From Prevotella veroralis DSM 19559 = JCM 6290 (GTDB taxonomy: Bacteria; Bacteroidota; Bacteroidia; Bacteroidales; Bacteroidaceae), in assembly GCF_000377625.1 (NCBI RefSeq), contig NZ_KB898326.1, forward strand, positions 62,001 to 126,000: DNA of 64,000 bases. Reading direction: 5' to 3'. The notes beneath the pieces are model-generated. The model had not been told where the DNA came from, made no database searches, and worked only from the letters and a program-made list of their open reading frames with translations. The position numbers were made by a program, and so were the translations under genes. This document shows, one piece after another, positions 34,724 to 44,567 of this stretch. Position 1 is the first letter of the stretch; every line of letters begins with the position of its first letter.

Positions 34724-36124
34724 ATGTCAAAGGATAAAATTGCTTATGTCTGCAGCAACTGTGGGCAGGAAAGTGCAAAGTGGATAGGTAAGTGCCCTAA
34801 TTGCGGACAGTGGAATACGTTCAAGGAGATACGTATCTCTGCCGATACAGGTACACATGCTGCACGTCAGGCAGCCACCTCTTTGCGTCATGGAGTAGCT
34901 GTCGGGGCTGTGTCGGGATTGGCTAATAAGCCTCAAAGACTGCGTGATGTCTCTGCGAAGGATGAGCCTCGTATGGACATGCACGACGGTGAATTGAATC
35001 GTGTGTTAGGTGGTGGTCTGGTGTCAGGGAGCATTGTTTTGTTAGGAGGAGAGCCTGGTATCGGTAAGAGTACATTAACCTTGCAGACCATTCTTCACCT
35101 ATCCCAACGCATCTTATATGTTAGTGGTGAAGAGAGTCCGCATCAGATTCGTATGCGTGCGGAACGCATTACTAAGGATATACCAGAGAATGTTATCATC
35201 CTATCGGAGACCTCTCTTGAACACATATTCGAGCACATCAAGGATGTAAAACCCGAACTCGTTGTGGTCGATTCGATACAGACTATATCTACAGAGGACG
35301 TTGACAGCAGTCCTGGAAGCGTCACTCAAGTGCGTGAATGCGCCTCTGCTCTATTGCGATTTGCGAAGACTAGCGGCGTACCAGTGGTTCTTATCGGTCA
35401 TATTAACAAGGAGGGAAGCATTGCCGGACCGAAGATTCTAGAGCACATAGTCGATACTGTGATTCAATTTGAGGGCGATCAACATTATATGTATCGCATT
35501 CTTCGAAGCATAAAGAACCGCTTTGGATCCACATCAGAGCTGGGTATCTATGAGATGGAACAGCAAGGTCTGCGGCAGGTAAGCAATCCTTCGGAGTTAC
35601 TACTTACTGAAGACCATGACGGACTATCAGGAGTTGCGATCTCAAGTACCATCGAAGGCGTTCGACCCTTCCTCGTTGAGACACAAGCACTGGTGTCTTC
35701 TGCTGCCTACGGAACGCCTCAACGTTCAGCAACAGGCTTTGATCAGCGTCGCTTAAACATGTTACTTGCAGTATTGGAGAAGCGTGTTGGCTTTAAACTC
35801 ATGCAGAAGGATGTGTTCTTGAACATAGCTGGTGGACTGCGAGTAACCGATATGGCGATGGACTTGAGTGTGATTGCTGCAGTGTTATCATCCAATGTTG
35901 ACACTCCAATCGAGGCTGGTTGGTGTATGTGCGGAGAGGTTGGCTTGAGCGGTGAAGTACGTCCCGTAAGTCGTATCGAACAACGTATTGCAGAAGCAGA
36001 GAAGCTCGGCTTCAGTCATATTATCATCCCGAAGTATAATATGTCAGGGCTTACTGGAAAGTATGCAATACAACTTCACCCTGTAAGGAAGGTTGAAGAG
36101 GCTTTGAGGATATTGTTTGGATAG
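34724..36124 (+). CDS. radA: DNA repair protein RadA
   Basis: RecA-like helicase (466 residues) that drives branch migration in recombination. N-terminal C4 zinc finger (CSNCGQ...CPNCGQ, residues 10-28), Walker A GGEPGIGKST (about 103-112), RadA signature KNRFGS (about 265), and a C-terminal Lon-protease-like domain (from about 290; GGLRVTDMAMDL, GEVGLSGEVRPV). ATG at 34724 is set by homology and by the promoter 7 bp upstream. Confidence 0.97.
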   Translation: MSKDKIAYVCSNCGQESAKWIGKCPNCGQWNTFKEIRISADTGTHAARQAATSLRHGVAVGAVSGLANKPQRLRDVSAKDEPRMDMHDGELNRVLGGGLVSGSIVLLGGEPGIGKSTLTLQTILHLSQRILYVSGEESPHQIRMRAERITKDIPENVIILSETSLEHIFEHIKDVKPELVVVDSIQTISTEDVDSSPGSVTQVRECASALLRFAKTSGVPVVLIGHINKEGSIAGPKILEHIVDTVIQFEGDQHYMYRILRSIKNRFGSTSELGIYEMEQQGLRQVSNPSELLLTEDHDGLSGVAISSTIEGVRPFLVETQALVSSAAYGTPQRSATGFDQRRLNMLLAVLEKRVGFKLMQKDVFLNIAGGLRVTDMAMDLSVIAAVLSSNVDTPIEAGWCMCGEVGLSGEVRPVSRIEQRIAEAEKLGFSHIIIPKYNMSGLTGKYAIQLHPVRKVEEALRILFG

Positions 36125-36141
36125 TCCATCCTTATATATAA

Positions 36142-36190
36142 ATATTGGCAGAAACAAGCGTTATTACTGTTTCTGCCAATATCCTTTTTA
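36142..36190 (+). terminator. Terminator of radA
   Basis: Perfect 15-bp stem ATATTGGCAGAAACA (36142-36156) with TGTTTCTGCCAATAT (36169-36183), then a T-rich run. Confidence 0.9.
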
Positions 36191-36271
36191 TATACAAAAT
36201 GCAGTATATTAGGTGATTATATAATATCTCTAAAGTTAAAGATAATACCTAATTAGCTTTCAGTTAAAGCT

Positions 36272-36979
36272 TTACTTATAGATATAAGGGCGTATAATCT
36301 TTGCCCAAACATCATACCCTTTCTCGGTTAAGTGCAATCCGTCACGGCAATATTCAGCTTTCATCGTCTTGGGGTGTGCACCAAGAAGAGGCGTATAGAG
36401 GTCGATGTAAGTGAGAGCGTGGCTCGCACAATACTCCTTCAGTTTGTTGTTTAGTTGGATAATCAGGTCGTCCTTCCCTTTAAGATACTTCCACGTACCC
36501 ACTTCCTCATTAAGTGGTAAGACGCTCTGAACGTATAGCTCCGTCTTTGGAGACCGCTCCCTTATTGTTGCCAACACACGAGTGATACCTTGAAAGACCC
36601 GTTCAACAGTCCAGCCATGGCTTAGATCGTTCGCACCACACTCAAAGAAGATCTTTTTGGGATGGTAAGGAAGCACCAAGTCAAGCCTGTTGTACATCCC
36701 TTGACTATCGTCTCCAATGATTCCCCGATTGATAATCTTCCCTGCACCGGGGAAGTGTCTGCTCCAGTCGCCACCATATTCTGAATGGCTATCACCATAC
36801 ATTACGATAACATTGGAGGGTAGTTTGCCCTCTTGTTTAAACTCTTTCACCTTTATAGAATAGTGTTTTGAACCATGATAAACGGGACGTTGACCTTGTA
36901 CGGAGAGGTTGCCTAAGGATAGAAGGAATAGTGCGGACAGAGCGAACTGCCTTATGTTTACTTGTATAGAATGTGTCAT
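36272..36979 (-). CDS. SGNH/GDSL-family hydrolase
   Basis: Exported esterase-like protein of 235 residues. Signal peptide to about SVQGQ. SGNH blocks: GDSHS (catalytic Ser, about 62), a Gly in the NRGIIGDDS segment, GANDL (oxyanion Asn), and the catalytic Asp/His in DGLHLTEKGY. Probably periplasmic or surface, with acetyl-ester or related substrates. Preceded by a TACTTTTG box (37000-37007). Confidence 0.88.
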   Translation of the reverse strand: MTHSIQVNIRQFALSALFLLSLGNLSVQGQRPVYHGSKHYSIKVKEFKQEGKLPSNVIVMYGDSHSEYGGDWSRHFPGAGKIINRGIIGDDSQGMYNRLDLVLPYHPKKIFFECGANDLSHGWTVERVFQGITRVLATIRERSPKTELYVQSVLPLNEEVGTWKYLKGKDDLIIQLNNKLKEYCASHALTYIDLYTPLLGAHPKTMKAEYCRDGLHLTEKGYDVWAKIIRPYIYK

Positions 36980-36999
36980 TTTATTATGTTAAACACCCA

Positions 37000-37007
37000 C
37001 AAAAGTA
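37000..37007 (-). promoter_or_regulatory. -7 box of the SGNH hydrolase gene
   Basis: TACTTTTG on the minus strand, 20 bp before the ATG. Confidence 0.5.
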
Positions 37008-37032
37008 AGGAAAAAGATGGAGAATAAAGAGA

Positions 37033-37080
37033 AAAAGTCTGGTTATCTGTCCTAAAGGGAGTAGATAACCAGACTTTTTA
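37033..37080. terminator. Terminator of the small transglycosylase gene
   Basis: Perfect 17-bp stem, AAAAAGTCTGGTTATCT (37033-37049) with AGATAACCAGACTTTTT (37064-37080). It serves the minus-strand gene ending at 37113. Confidence 0.88.
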
Positions 37081-37112
37081 AAAAGGGATTTCTTAAATCT
37101 TCTGTATGCCTG

Positions 37113-37532
37113 TTAGCGCATGAGTTTCAATACTCTTGTGAGGTACTTCTGGGTCTTTTTGATGTCATACTTGATACCTCCACTCCATAAGCGGATACCC
37201 TTCTCAATGCTATTAAGCGGATTGTGAAAGGATTGGATGACAACAAACATCTCCTTAGACTTCGTTGCGTTAAATCGATCAGATAGTGTGTAACGCTTTG
37301 AACTGCCTCTACTTTTAAGGATGTTATTACATTCCTTGACCAGAACAGGGGATATTTGAAGAACTCCAACATACGACCCATTAACCGCTAAAGCATTCCC
37401 CTTGCTTTCAAGTTGGATGATTGCGTCCATTACAGGACCCCAGTTAAACTTGCTACTTTGAGCATTTGCTTCAACAGATGAAGCCAAAATCATTAAGAAA
37501 CTAACAATTACTACTTTAAAAAATCTCATCAT
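37113..37532 (-). CDS. Small lytic-transglycosylase-like exported protein
   Basis: Protein of 139 residues with a signal peptide (SSVEANAQ). It has a compact lysozyme-like core: IIQLESKGNALAVNGSYVG with the likely catalytic Glu near 43, VLQISP, and a late WSGGIKYD. It is shorter than standard SLT domains (about 150 and more), but the Glu-Ser and G.LQI..P pattern fits. Likely acts on peptidoglycan. The promoter TACCTTTG is at 37642-37649, leaving a leader of about 105 nt with a GGTGCG/CGCACC stem (37584-37620). Confidence 0.7.
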   Translation of the reverse strand: MMRFFKVVIVSFLMILASSVEANAQSSKFNWGPVMDAIIQLESKGNALAVNGSYVGVLQISPVLVKECNNILKSRGSSKRYTLSDRFNATKSKEMFVVIQSFHNPLNSIEKGIRLWSGGIKYDIKKTQKYLTRVLKLMR

Positions 37533-37641
37533 TTAAAACTTTCCGGAACCTTAGATAAGTTGCTCAAGAGAGTTACCTTCTATGGTGCGTTCCTATGTGA
37601 GAATGAGTTACCACCGCACCTTAGTTCCATATTAACGCTTG

Positions 37642-37649
37642 CAAAGGTA
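37642..37649 (-). promoter_or_regulatory. -7 box of the transglycosylase-like gene
   Basis: TACCTTTG on the minus strand; the ATG lies 109 bp downstream, so a long leader is expected. Confidence 0.55.
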
Positions 37650-37734
37650 CAAAAAATATTGCTGATAACCAAATAATTAGCATTTATTACGAATAGAGTT
37701 ACTCGAATGGGAAGGGGCGAGATAAAGCCCCAAT

Positions 37735-38145
37735 CAGCCTCACCGAAGGAGGAGGAGTGCCTCACGGGATAGGTATTTGCATGGCTGTTGGAGGCTGGTT
37801 GATGTGTTGTGAGGCTGTGCCTTGTTTACAAGAATCAAAGGGGTAGAAAGAAGGAAAGGCTCTTCTCCATTCAAAGGGGGCGTTTCCTTGCTATGAAGAG
37901 GGCGTTTCTTTGCATCAAAGAAGGCGTTTCCTTGTATCAAGGAAGTGCCTTCGTCAATTAGAAAGGATACCTCAAAGTAGGGACAGACGCCCTCGTCTGT
38001 CCGCATAAGAGGGCGTATTTCACAAAGAAGTAAGGATTTTGGGGCGGACAGACGAGGGCGTCTGTCCCTACTTTGGGGCTCTCTATTCAATGTAGCAAGT
38101 AACTTGTCCACTTGTAACTCGTGTACTCGTCAACTCTATCTAATC
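37735..38145. repeat. Mosaic repeat island 9
   Basis: In a divergent gap, unlike most islands. GAGGAGGAG remnant (about 37740); GAAACGCC array (37870-37950); GACAGACG palindrome and inverted partner (37980-38002 and 38045-38067); GTTGAC-type module (38105-38140). Confidence 0.85.
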
Positions 38146-38149
38146 ACAA

Positions 38150-38181
38150 TTTGTGGCATTCAAAAAGATTAATTACCTTTG
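38150..38181 (+). promoter_or_regulatory. Promoter of the GH25 gene
   Basis: TTTG 38150-38153, 20 bp, TACCTTTG 38174-38181, starting right at the end of the repeat island; ATG 65 bp downstream. Confidence 0.75.
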
Positions 38182-38246
38182 TGCAAACATTCCTTTGGGG
38201 TGTTTGAATAGCTTAAATTTGAAGGTACTCTTGATTATTTCATATC

Positions 38247-39038
38247 ATGGTAAGGCGTAGAAGGAGGCGCAGTAAGCGTAAAAACAATAATAGGAAACTA
38301 TGGATATGGGGCTGTGTGGCTCTGTTTACACTCGTTGTTATCCTTATGGTCGACCTTAAACCATGGCGTCACAAGCATGTAACTGTTAGTGATGAATGGC
38401 CTTACCATGACCTAACAAAGGGAGAATATACCAAAGATTTCGATGGTTTGGATCTATCTCGTCATCAAGGAAAGATACACTGGGACGAGCTAGTTGATGA
38501 GAATCCGCAACTCAAGTTCGTGTATCTTAAAGCTACAGAAGGCAGCTCTGTGGTTGATCCCTTTTATCAGAAGAACCTCAAAGAGACTAAGAAACGAAAC
38601 CTACTAGTGGGTTCGTATCATTTTCTCACACGTCGTACTTCAATGGAAAGGCAGGTTGACAACTTCCTTTCTAACATTGACCTACAGCAACAGGACTTGC
38701 TTCTTCTGGTCGACATAGAGGATGATGGAACAAGAGGATGGGATAGTCAGCTAATAAAGAAGAACTTATCACGATTCATTCAATTAGTTAAAGAGCGCAC
38801 AGGACACGCCCCGATGATCTATACCAATGAGTCTTATTACCACTTACACCTCTATCCCGACTTCAATCATTACCACTTGTTTATAGCCAATTATAACCTC
38901 CCGCCAACCTTAGGAAATGCCAAATATGATATCTGGCAATCGAGTAAAAGGGGCAGAGTAAAGGGTATTTGGACCCACGTAGACATAGATCAATTACGTG
39001 AAGGAGTCAGTGTTGACGACTTTAAAATGCCGAAGTAA
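38247..39038 (+). CDS. Glycoside hydrolase family 25 lysozyme
   Basis: N-acetylmuramidase-like protein of 263 residues. The N-terminus is a basic stretch (RRRRRRSKRK) then one membrane helix (about 17-36), so it is probably membrane-anchored with a periplasmic catalytic domain. GH25 signatures: GLDLSRHQG (about 66-74), FVYLKATEG (about 92) and LLVDIEDDG (about 148-156) with the catalytic acidic residues, then MIYTNESYY and the late YDIWQSSKRG. Confidence 0.92.
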   Translation: MVRRRRRRSKRKNNNRKLWIWGCVALFTLVVILMVDLKPWRHKHVTVSDEWPYHDLTKGEYTKDFDGLDLSRHQGKIHWDELVDENPQLKFVYLKATEGSSVVDPFYQKNLKETKKRNLLVGSYHFLTRRTSMERQVDNFLSNIDLQQQDLLLLVDIEDDGTRGWDSQLIKKNLSRFIQLVKERTGHAPMIYTNESYYHLHLYPDFNHYHLFIANYNLPPTLGNAKYDIWQSSKRGRVKGIWTHVDIDQLREGVSVDDFKMPK

Positions 39039-39055
39039 AGCTAACAGAACAGCCT

Positions 39056-39493
39056 TTATTGGCAGTCACCTGCAATCTTATTCATAATGCGAATGGACTC
39101 ATTAGCCTTATAAACATCCTTTCCCAGTTGGCTAAAGTCTATGATGTTGCGATAGACACTGGTAAAGGCAACGAGCTTCTTATCCCTTACAAACAAGAGA
39201 GTACACATATTATCATACATGGTGTTATCGATGATGACGTCTCTATCTCCACCATATCCCATGTCGATACTCTCGTTAGCTGCGGTCGAACTATTGTATG
39301 GTTTGACTACAACCATCATGTCCCAATCCTTGTCCTTATATAGAGAATGAACCGAGATGCAAGTATTTTGCCTTTGTATTGATTGTAAGTTATCAGTGAT
39401 GTTGACCTCTTTATAAGGGATTCTGATACATAGGATGATGGCAACGGAAAGGACGATTGTAAAGATCGTTAGTAGTAGGGTCTTTCGTTTCAT
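39056..39493 (-). CDS. Uncharacterised single-TM protein
   Basis: Protein of 145 residues with one N-terminal hydrophobic segment (LLLTIFTIVLSVAIILCI), a signal anchor or signal peptide. The remainder is soluble with MMVVVKPYNSS and MCTLLFVRDKKLVAFTS, a pattern of alternating strands. No family recognised. It lies downstream of fhs on the same strand, behind the structured element at 39535-39627. Confidence 0.6.
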   Translation of the reverse strand: MKRKTLLLTIFTIVLSVAIILCIRIPYKEVNITDNLQSIQRQNTCISVHSLYKDKDWDMMVVVKPYNSSTAANESIDMGYGGDRDVIIDNTMYDNMCTLLFVRDKKLVAFTSVYRNIIDFSQLGKDVYKANESIRIMNKIAGDCQ

Positions 39494-39534
39494 GCGGTTT
39501 TCTCATTGTAAAGGTTAGTGTTTCAGGTTTATAG

Positions 39535-39627
39535 TTGGTGCTGCCTGCAAGTGCTATTAACACTTACCTCGGTAAGAGCTTTTCGATAGGTTGCCTATCT
39601 AATAAGGCTCTTGCAAGCAGCACACAA
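39535..39627 (-). ncRNA. Y-shaped structured element 3' of fhs
   Basis: A closing stem GTGCTGCTTGCAAG/CTTGCAGGCAGCAC (minus strand; one U-G wobble, which would be a C-A mismatch on the plus strand) continues through GC/GC and TATTA/TAATA. It encloses two hairpins, GATAGG-CAA-CCTATC (39585-39599) and CTTAC-CGAG-GTAAG (39563-39576). It begins about 20 nt after the fhs stop. No T run follows, so it is not a plain terminator. Not matched to a known riboswitch. Confidence 0.55.
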
Positions 39628-39646
39628 CAATTTATTGAGTCAGAAA

Positions 39647-41314
39647 TTAGGCTAATCCTTCTATCTGACCACGCACAATATCAATCTTCTCAGCCTGTGG
39701 AACCTTTGGTAAACCAGGCATTCTCATCATGTCACCAGCGATAGCAACAATCATTTCAGAGCCACCATTGATGACGAAGTCACGAATGGTAAGGTCGAAG
39801 TTCTTCGCCACGCCCACTTGCTTCGGGTCTTCGCTGAATGAGAATTGAGTCTTTGCTATACAAATAGGGAACCTTTCCATGCCCCAAGCCTGTATGCGTT
39901 CTAACTTCTTTTTAGCTGCTGGCTTGAAGACAACCGATCGAGCACCATAGATCTTTTTAGCCACCTTCTCGACCTTTTCCTCTATACTATCATCATCATT
40001 GTAGACCATGTTGATATCCTTTGCCCCATGCTTATCTATGGTCTCAACAACGAGCCTTGCCAAGTCTTCTGCGCCTTCTCCGCCCTTCATAAACACATTG
40101 TTTTCGGCAAAGCCAACGCCCAATAGCTTGCAATGATCAGCCAACATCTGAACCTCCTCATCGGTATCGTCACCATATCTATTTAGTGTTACGATGACCG
40201 GCTGACCGAAGTTTTGCATGTTCTTAACATGCTTGTCAAGGTTAGCAAAGCCTTCAACAAGGGCTTGTAGTTCCTGTTCACGAGTGCAACCTTCCGTGAG
40301 TCCGCCATGTAGTTTGAGCCCTCGCAAGGTTGCAACAAGCACCGTGACGCGTGGATGAATCTCTCCCTTGCGACACTTGATATCGAGGAACTTCTCTGCA
40401 CCAAGGTCTGCTCCGAAGCCCGATTCGGTAATGGCATAATCGCTCAAGGACATTGCCATCTTCGTTGCCAACAAACTATTGCAACCATGGGCGATGTTTG
40501 CAAAAGGTCCACCATGCACCAATGCAGGTGTACCCTCAAGTGTTTGAACAAGGTTCGGTTTGATTGCATCAAGCAACAAAACGGTGATAGCACCTGCTAT
40601 ACCAAGGTCTTTCACCTTGAACGGTTTGTTATCAAAGGTGATACCAAGCACCATATTCTCTATACGACGGCGTAGATCGCTTTCATTAGAGGCTAAACAT
40701 AGAGCTGCCATGATCTCACTTGCAGGTGTAATATCAAACCCCGACTGTGTCGGCAGACCATCAGTTACAGCTCCCAAGCCCGTTACTACGTTACGAAGAC
40801 TGCGATCATTCACATCAAGAACACGCTTCCATAGAATCTGTTTAAGCGTAAATCCCTCGCTACGATGCTGATAGATGTAGTTATCCAACAGTGCTGCAAT
40901 CATGTTATGTGCGCTTGTTATGGCATGAAAGTCGCCTGTGAAGTGCAGATTTATCTTCTCCATCGGTACCACCTGGGCGTATCCTCCACCAGCAGCACCA
41001 CCTTTCATACCGAAACAAGGGCCTAAACTCGGTTCGCGTAAAGCTAATACAGAACGTTTGCCAATGCGATTCAATGCCATAGAAAGCCCTATACTCACAG
41101 TCGTTTTACCAATACCTGCACGGGTAGGAGATATTGAACTAACAAGAACCAAGCGGTTTTTAGCAACGCGTTCTTCGTCTATTAAGGTAAGAGGAACCTT
41201 AGCCATATACTTCCCATAAAGCTCTAACTCGTCAGCAGGAATACCTATTTTAGCTGCCACCTCTTCGATTCGCTTCATGTTACATGAGCGTGCAATCTGA
41301 ATGTCTGATTTCAT
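39647..41314 (-). CDS. fhs: Formate-tetrahydrofolate ligase
   Basis: ATP-dependent enzyme of 555 residues that charges tetrahydrofolate with formate to give 10-formyl-THF for purine synthesis and one-carbon metabolism. Walker-type loop [10 protein letters not shown] (about 62-71), family segments [22 protein letters not shown] (shown in part) and the late [23 protein letters not shown] at 41314 ([11 protein letters not shown]) is the usual start. A TATCTTTG box is at 41345-41352. Same strand as glyA, its metabolic partner, but 13 kb away. Confidence 0.97.
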   Translation of the reverse strand: MKSDIQIARSCNMKRIEEVAAKIGIPADELELYGKYMAKVPLTLIDEERVAKNRLVLVSSISPTRAGIGKTTVSIGLSMALNRIGKRSVLALREPSLGPCFGMKGGAAGGGYAQVVPMEKINLHFTGDFHAITSAHNMIAALLDNYIYQHRSEGFTLKQILWKRVLDVNDRSLRNVVTGLGAVTDGLPTQSGFDITPASEIMAALCLASNESDLRRRIENMVLGITFDNKPFKVKDLGIAGAITVLLLDAIKPNLVQTLEGTPALVHGGPFANIAHGCNSLLATKMAMSLSDYAITESGFGADLGAEKFLDIKCRKGEIHPRVTVLVATLRGLKLHGGLTEGCTREQELQALVEGFANLDKHVKNMQNFGQPVIVTLNRYGDDTDEEVQMLADHCKLLGVGFAENNVFMKGGEGAEDLARLVVETIDKHGAKDINMVYNDDDSIEEKVEKVAKKIYGARSVVFKPAAKKKLERIQAWGMERFPICIAKTQFSFSEDPKQVGVAKNFDLTIRDFVINGGSEMIVAIAGDMMRMPGLPKVPQAEKIDIVRGQIEGLA

Positions 41315-41344
41315 AGTTTTATACTTATATTTTAGTTGTAAGGA

Positions 41345-41352
41345 CAAAGATA
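41345..41352 (-). promoter_or_regulatory. -7 box of fhs
   Basis: TATCTTTG on the minus strand, 30 bp before the ATG; -33 element weak. Confidence 0.5.
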
Positions 41353-41429
41353 AGCATATTTTCTGAATCTACTAACCGATTCTTCATAAAGTTTTAACCA
41401 ATCGCCACGATTTTACGAATACCCTTGTA

Positions 41430-41970
41430 TAATTCAAAATGCAAAATTCACAATTCAAAATTATGATTAGGTAGAGTTGACGAGTTGACTGGTTGACGAG
41501 TAAACAAGTTGCTTGTTCTGTGGAAAATAGCACTATCTACGCCCCTCTCCATTCGGAGAGGGGGCGGGGGTGAGGCTTCTCTTCACACGGAATACACGGA
41601 TGGCACGAAGCCTAAAGGCTACACAGAGTTCCTAAAGGAACATGGGAATCCACAGAAGCTGATGCTCTTGTGCAATTCAAAATGCAAAGTTCACAATTCA
41701 AAATTATGATTACTTCTGTTTGAAGTGATGGTCTGCTAAGATGCTCTGTACCATATAGTTCTGTGTAACGAGGCTGTGTCCTGTTAGCACGAGTCACTGA
41801 TTTGCAAATAAAGAAACGCCCTTCTCCATTGGAGAAGGGCGTTTCTTCATTATGAAGAGAGGCTTCCTTCAAGTCGAAGAAAGCCTCTTCTCACGTCGAG
41901 GAGAGGCTTCCCTTAAATTGAGAATACACTCTCTTTAAATTGAGGAAACGCCTTCTTTAAATTGGAAAGA
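41430..41970. repeat. Mosaic repeat island 10
   Basis: AT-rich module (41431-41468); GTTGAC module (41475-41518); CTCTCCATTCGGAGAGGGGG module (41543-41572); 'cacggaatacacggat' module (41587-41665); second AT-rich copy (41674-41712); CTAACGAGG-type module in reverse (41725-41795, stem partly broken at 41769-41783); an extended GAAACGCC/AGGCTTCC array (41805-41965). Confidence 0.88.
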
Positions 41971-41974
41971 GGAT

Positions 41975-43282
41975 TTACTCTTGTCCAGAAGATATATTTT
42001 GACGCTTCTTCTGACGCTCATTCTTGATCTTATCTTGAATCATTTGATAGTGCGAAATGGCATGTCTACGAGCGTTGATAATCTGGAATCTATAGACGAA
42101 ACAAGTAGTTGTAAAATAGATAACTACCTGTATCCACAGTGCTCTCACTTCAGGGAGAATGTCGTTGAGGGTGCCTCCCATAGAGGATATTCGTAGGAAT
42201 CCACGCACGCCAAAGGTCGATGGAATGATCCAACCCAAGCCCTGCCATATCCCTGGAATGTTGCTTTGAGGCCAAGAGACACCTGTTAGGAACAGAAGTG
42301 GAACAGATGTAAAGACCACCAAAAGCATGACATTTTCACGATAGCGAACGAGGCATGAGACTGTCATACCAAAGAAGATCACAGCAAGCAAGTAGGGGAG
42401 TAAGAGCCAAAAGAGGTCCGATGAATGTGCTAACATCGTGAAGTTAAAGAAGCGAGGGACTGCCATTGTGATGTAAGCAGCCATGACGCAATAGACCATA
42501 AAGTAACAGGACGACTTGCCGAGGACTATTTTCATGATTCCATCATAGTGTTTTCCGATTGGAACAAGGTCTTGGAAGCGGTTGTTCTCACGTGCTGTAC
42601 CAGCCGAGAGACCAATTCCTAAGAGTAGAGTTTGCTGTAAGATGAGAATCAAGACACCTGGGAGAATGGCGTTACCATAGCCTCCTGTGGTGTTAAAAAT
42701 CGGTTCAGCGTCAACAACCATTGGTTCCGTGTTCAGCTCCTCATCCCTTTCTGTGAACGAGAAAGAGTGAGCCTTCAGCCTGTCAGCACCCATCTCAAGT
42801 GCTACTGCTTGTGCCGTTTGATAGATCGCCTTGTAGGTTAGCATCAAACTCATGTCACAATAGACTCCAACATGCGCCTGTTCGCCTCGATTCAAAGTCT
42901 CATCAAAGTCGGAAGGAAAGTATAGGATGCCATGAACTGCCTGTTTCCCAATGAGTTCCTTCGCCTCTTCTAAGTTGTTACAATAGTATGCTGCCTTCAC
43001 ATCTGGTGCTGCATCAAAGTCGCGAATGAACTCCCTTGACGAGGTTGTATGCGATAGGTCGACAATAGCAACAGGTACATCCCGCACCACTTCATTGTTA
43101 TATATCCACGAATAAAGCAAAGGGTAGGCGAGAGGAACAAGTATGAAAAATATCAATACACCCTCATCTTTCACCGTACTCTTCAACTCCAACCACCAGA
43201 TGTAGCAGACGGATGAAAGAAAGTCGAGCGGTTTCTTGAGCGCATCCTTTAGTGTGGAACTCTTTTTATTATTATTCGACAT
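41975..43282 (-). CDS. ABC-2 type permease (exporter gene 4)
   Basis: Membrane protein of 435 residues: one N-terminal helix (about 38-58), a periplasmic domain of about 180 residues (VPVAIVDLSHTTSSREFI, HVGVYCDMSLMLTYK), then five helices (LPGVLILILQQTLLLGIG, VPLLFLTGVSWP). This is the YbhS/YbhR or Pip/YhgE layout. It is 50 bp after the sister permease. There is no ATP-binding domain in it or in the operon. Confidence 0.85.
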   Translation of the reverse strand: MSNNNKKSSTLKDALKKPLDFLSSVCYIWWLELKSTVKDEGVLIFFILVPLAYPLLYSWIYNNEVVRDVPVAIVDLSHTTSSREFIRDFDAAPDVKAAYYCNNLEEAKELIGKQAVHGILYFPSDFDETLNRGEQAHVGVYCDMSLMLTYKAIYQTAQAVALEMGADRLKAHSFSFTERDEELNTEPMVVDAEPIFNTTGGYGNAILPGVLILILQQTLLLGIGLSAGTARENNRFQDLVPIGKHYDGIMKIVLGKSSCYFMVYCVMAAYITMAVPRFFNFTMLAHSSDLFWLLLPYLLAVIFFGMTVSCLVRYRENVMLLVVFTSVPLLFLTGVSWPQSNIPGIWQGLGWIIPSTFGVRGFLRISSMGGTLNDILPEVRALWIQVVIYFTTTCFVYRFQIINARRHAISHYQMIQDKIKNERQKKRQNISSGQE

Positions 43283-43332
43283 AGACAGTTATCAGCGTTA
43301 TTTTCTTTCTAAAAGAGGTCTGTTTTAACAAC

Positions 43333-44544
43333 TTATGGTATGTAAACATATTCCAGCATAGCACGTTTCAAGTTCCAAAGAACAAGTATCGGCGAGGCAG
43401 CGAAGGCAACAAGTGCCATCACATTGACCCACGCATCAATAAGAGGAAAGCCATTGAAGACGCAGAGCTGATAAATCATGTAGTAATGACGAAGCGGTAT
43501 GATCTGTGCCAGAGCTTCGATCATCCCGTCCATAGCAAAGACTGGGAACGTGGCTCCACAAGCGGAGAATCCAACGACAGCCCATAACGAACAGACGCTC
43601 ATCGACATGCGTAACGAGGGGATGAGACCGAAAACAAAGACTCCAAACCCTTGTGAGGACAGAACCGTGAGGATGCCAAGAAAGAGGATCATGTGCAATC
43701 CTCCGGGGTGAGGGAAGTTCAGGTAGCCATAGATATACCACTCATATCCGAGGAAAACTGCCAAGAAGATGAGGGTTTGAGGTAGGAGTTTTCCAGTGAT
43801 AGCAAGCCATATATTGTTGTTAGCTAACCGCATCCATTGTTGTGAACGACCGAACTTTAGTTCAGTTCCAATCGAATAGACGGTGATAAGAAGCATAAAT
43901 AGTACGAGGATACCGGGCACCATAATACTCGTCAGATAGATGTTATAATTCATCCACGGATTGCCCACCATGTGTACATCCAAGCCTATGGGCTGTATGA
44001 ACTCCTTAATCTCCTTGGGTGTTTTACCAAGCATTTGGAGCTTTGCGGCACCCATAGCTGCAGAGCCAAGAGTCGTCACTGTCTTGAGGTCTTTATATAA
44101 CATTCCGCCTGCAACAAGCGTCACATTACTATAATAGAAAGATACATGTGGCTGGCGTTGAGCGAAGAGTTCGGCTGTAGTACCTTCTGGAATATAAAGG
44201 AAACCATATATCTCGTTGCGTTGAATAGCTTGTCTCGCCTCGGCAACACTATTGTAATGATCAGCCACACGGGTGCTTTGGAAGGCATCTAACTGACGTA
44301 TTAAAGCACGTGTGGTGGATGTGTTATCATTGTCAACAACGCCACATGGCAACTTTTCCGGTTGCCCTTCATGCATCAAGGAAGTGAAGAAGAAGACGAT
44401 AACTAATGGGAAGACAACCATACAACAGATGTATATTGGGTTGTGAACCATCAGTCCAACCTCTCGTGAAGAGAGTGCAAAGACTCTTTTCAATCCGTCT
44501 CCAAGGGAGTTGAAAACCGACTTTATGTTGAATGATAACTTCAT
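43333..44544 (-). CDS. ABC-2 type permease (exporter gene 3)
   Basis: Second permease, 403 residues, same topology as its neighbour: N-terminal helix (about 33-53), periplasmic domain with LPCGVVDNDNTSTTRALIRQ and HVSFYYSNVTLVAGG, then five membrane helices (MVPGILVLFMLLITVYSIG). The two are distant paralogues and probably form a heterodimer. It begins 23 bp after the HlyD gene. Confidence 0.85.
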   Translation of the reverse strand: MKLSFNIKSVFNSLGDGLKRVFALSSREVGLMVHNPIYICCMVVFPLVIVFFFTSLMHEGQPEKLPCGVVDNDNTSTTRALIRQLDAFQSTRVADHYNSVAEARQAIQRNEIYGFLYIPEGTTAELFAQRQPHVSFYYSNVTLVAGGMLYKDLKTVTTLGSAAMGAAKLQMLGKTPKEIKEFIQPIGLDVHMVGNPWMNYNIYLTSIMVPGILVLFMLLITVYSIGTELKFGRSQQWMRLANNNIWLAITGKLLPQTLIFLAVFLGYEWYIYGYLNFPHPGGLHMILFLGILTVLSSQGFGVFVFGLIPSLRMSMSVCSLWAVVGFSACGATFPVFAMDGMIEALAQIIPLRHYYMIYQLCVFNGFPLIDAWVNVMALVAFAASPILVLWNLKRAMLEYVYIP

Positions 44545-44567
44545 TATAAAAAGAAAAACCGCCTCCC

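Noticed and set aside
39535..39627. Integron attC site
   Set aside because: Size and imperfect stem fit, but the ends do not match RYYYAAC/GTTRRRY and there is no integrase or cassette array.
39535..39627. Known folate (THF) riboswitch
   Set aside because: Lies 3' of fhs, not 5', and lacks the conserved core sequences I know for that class.
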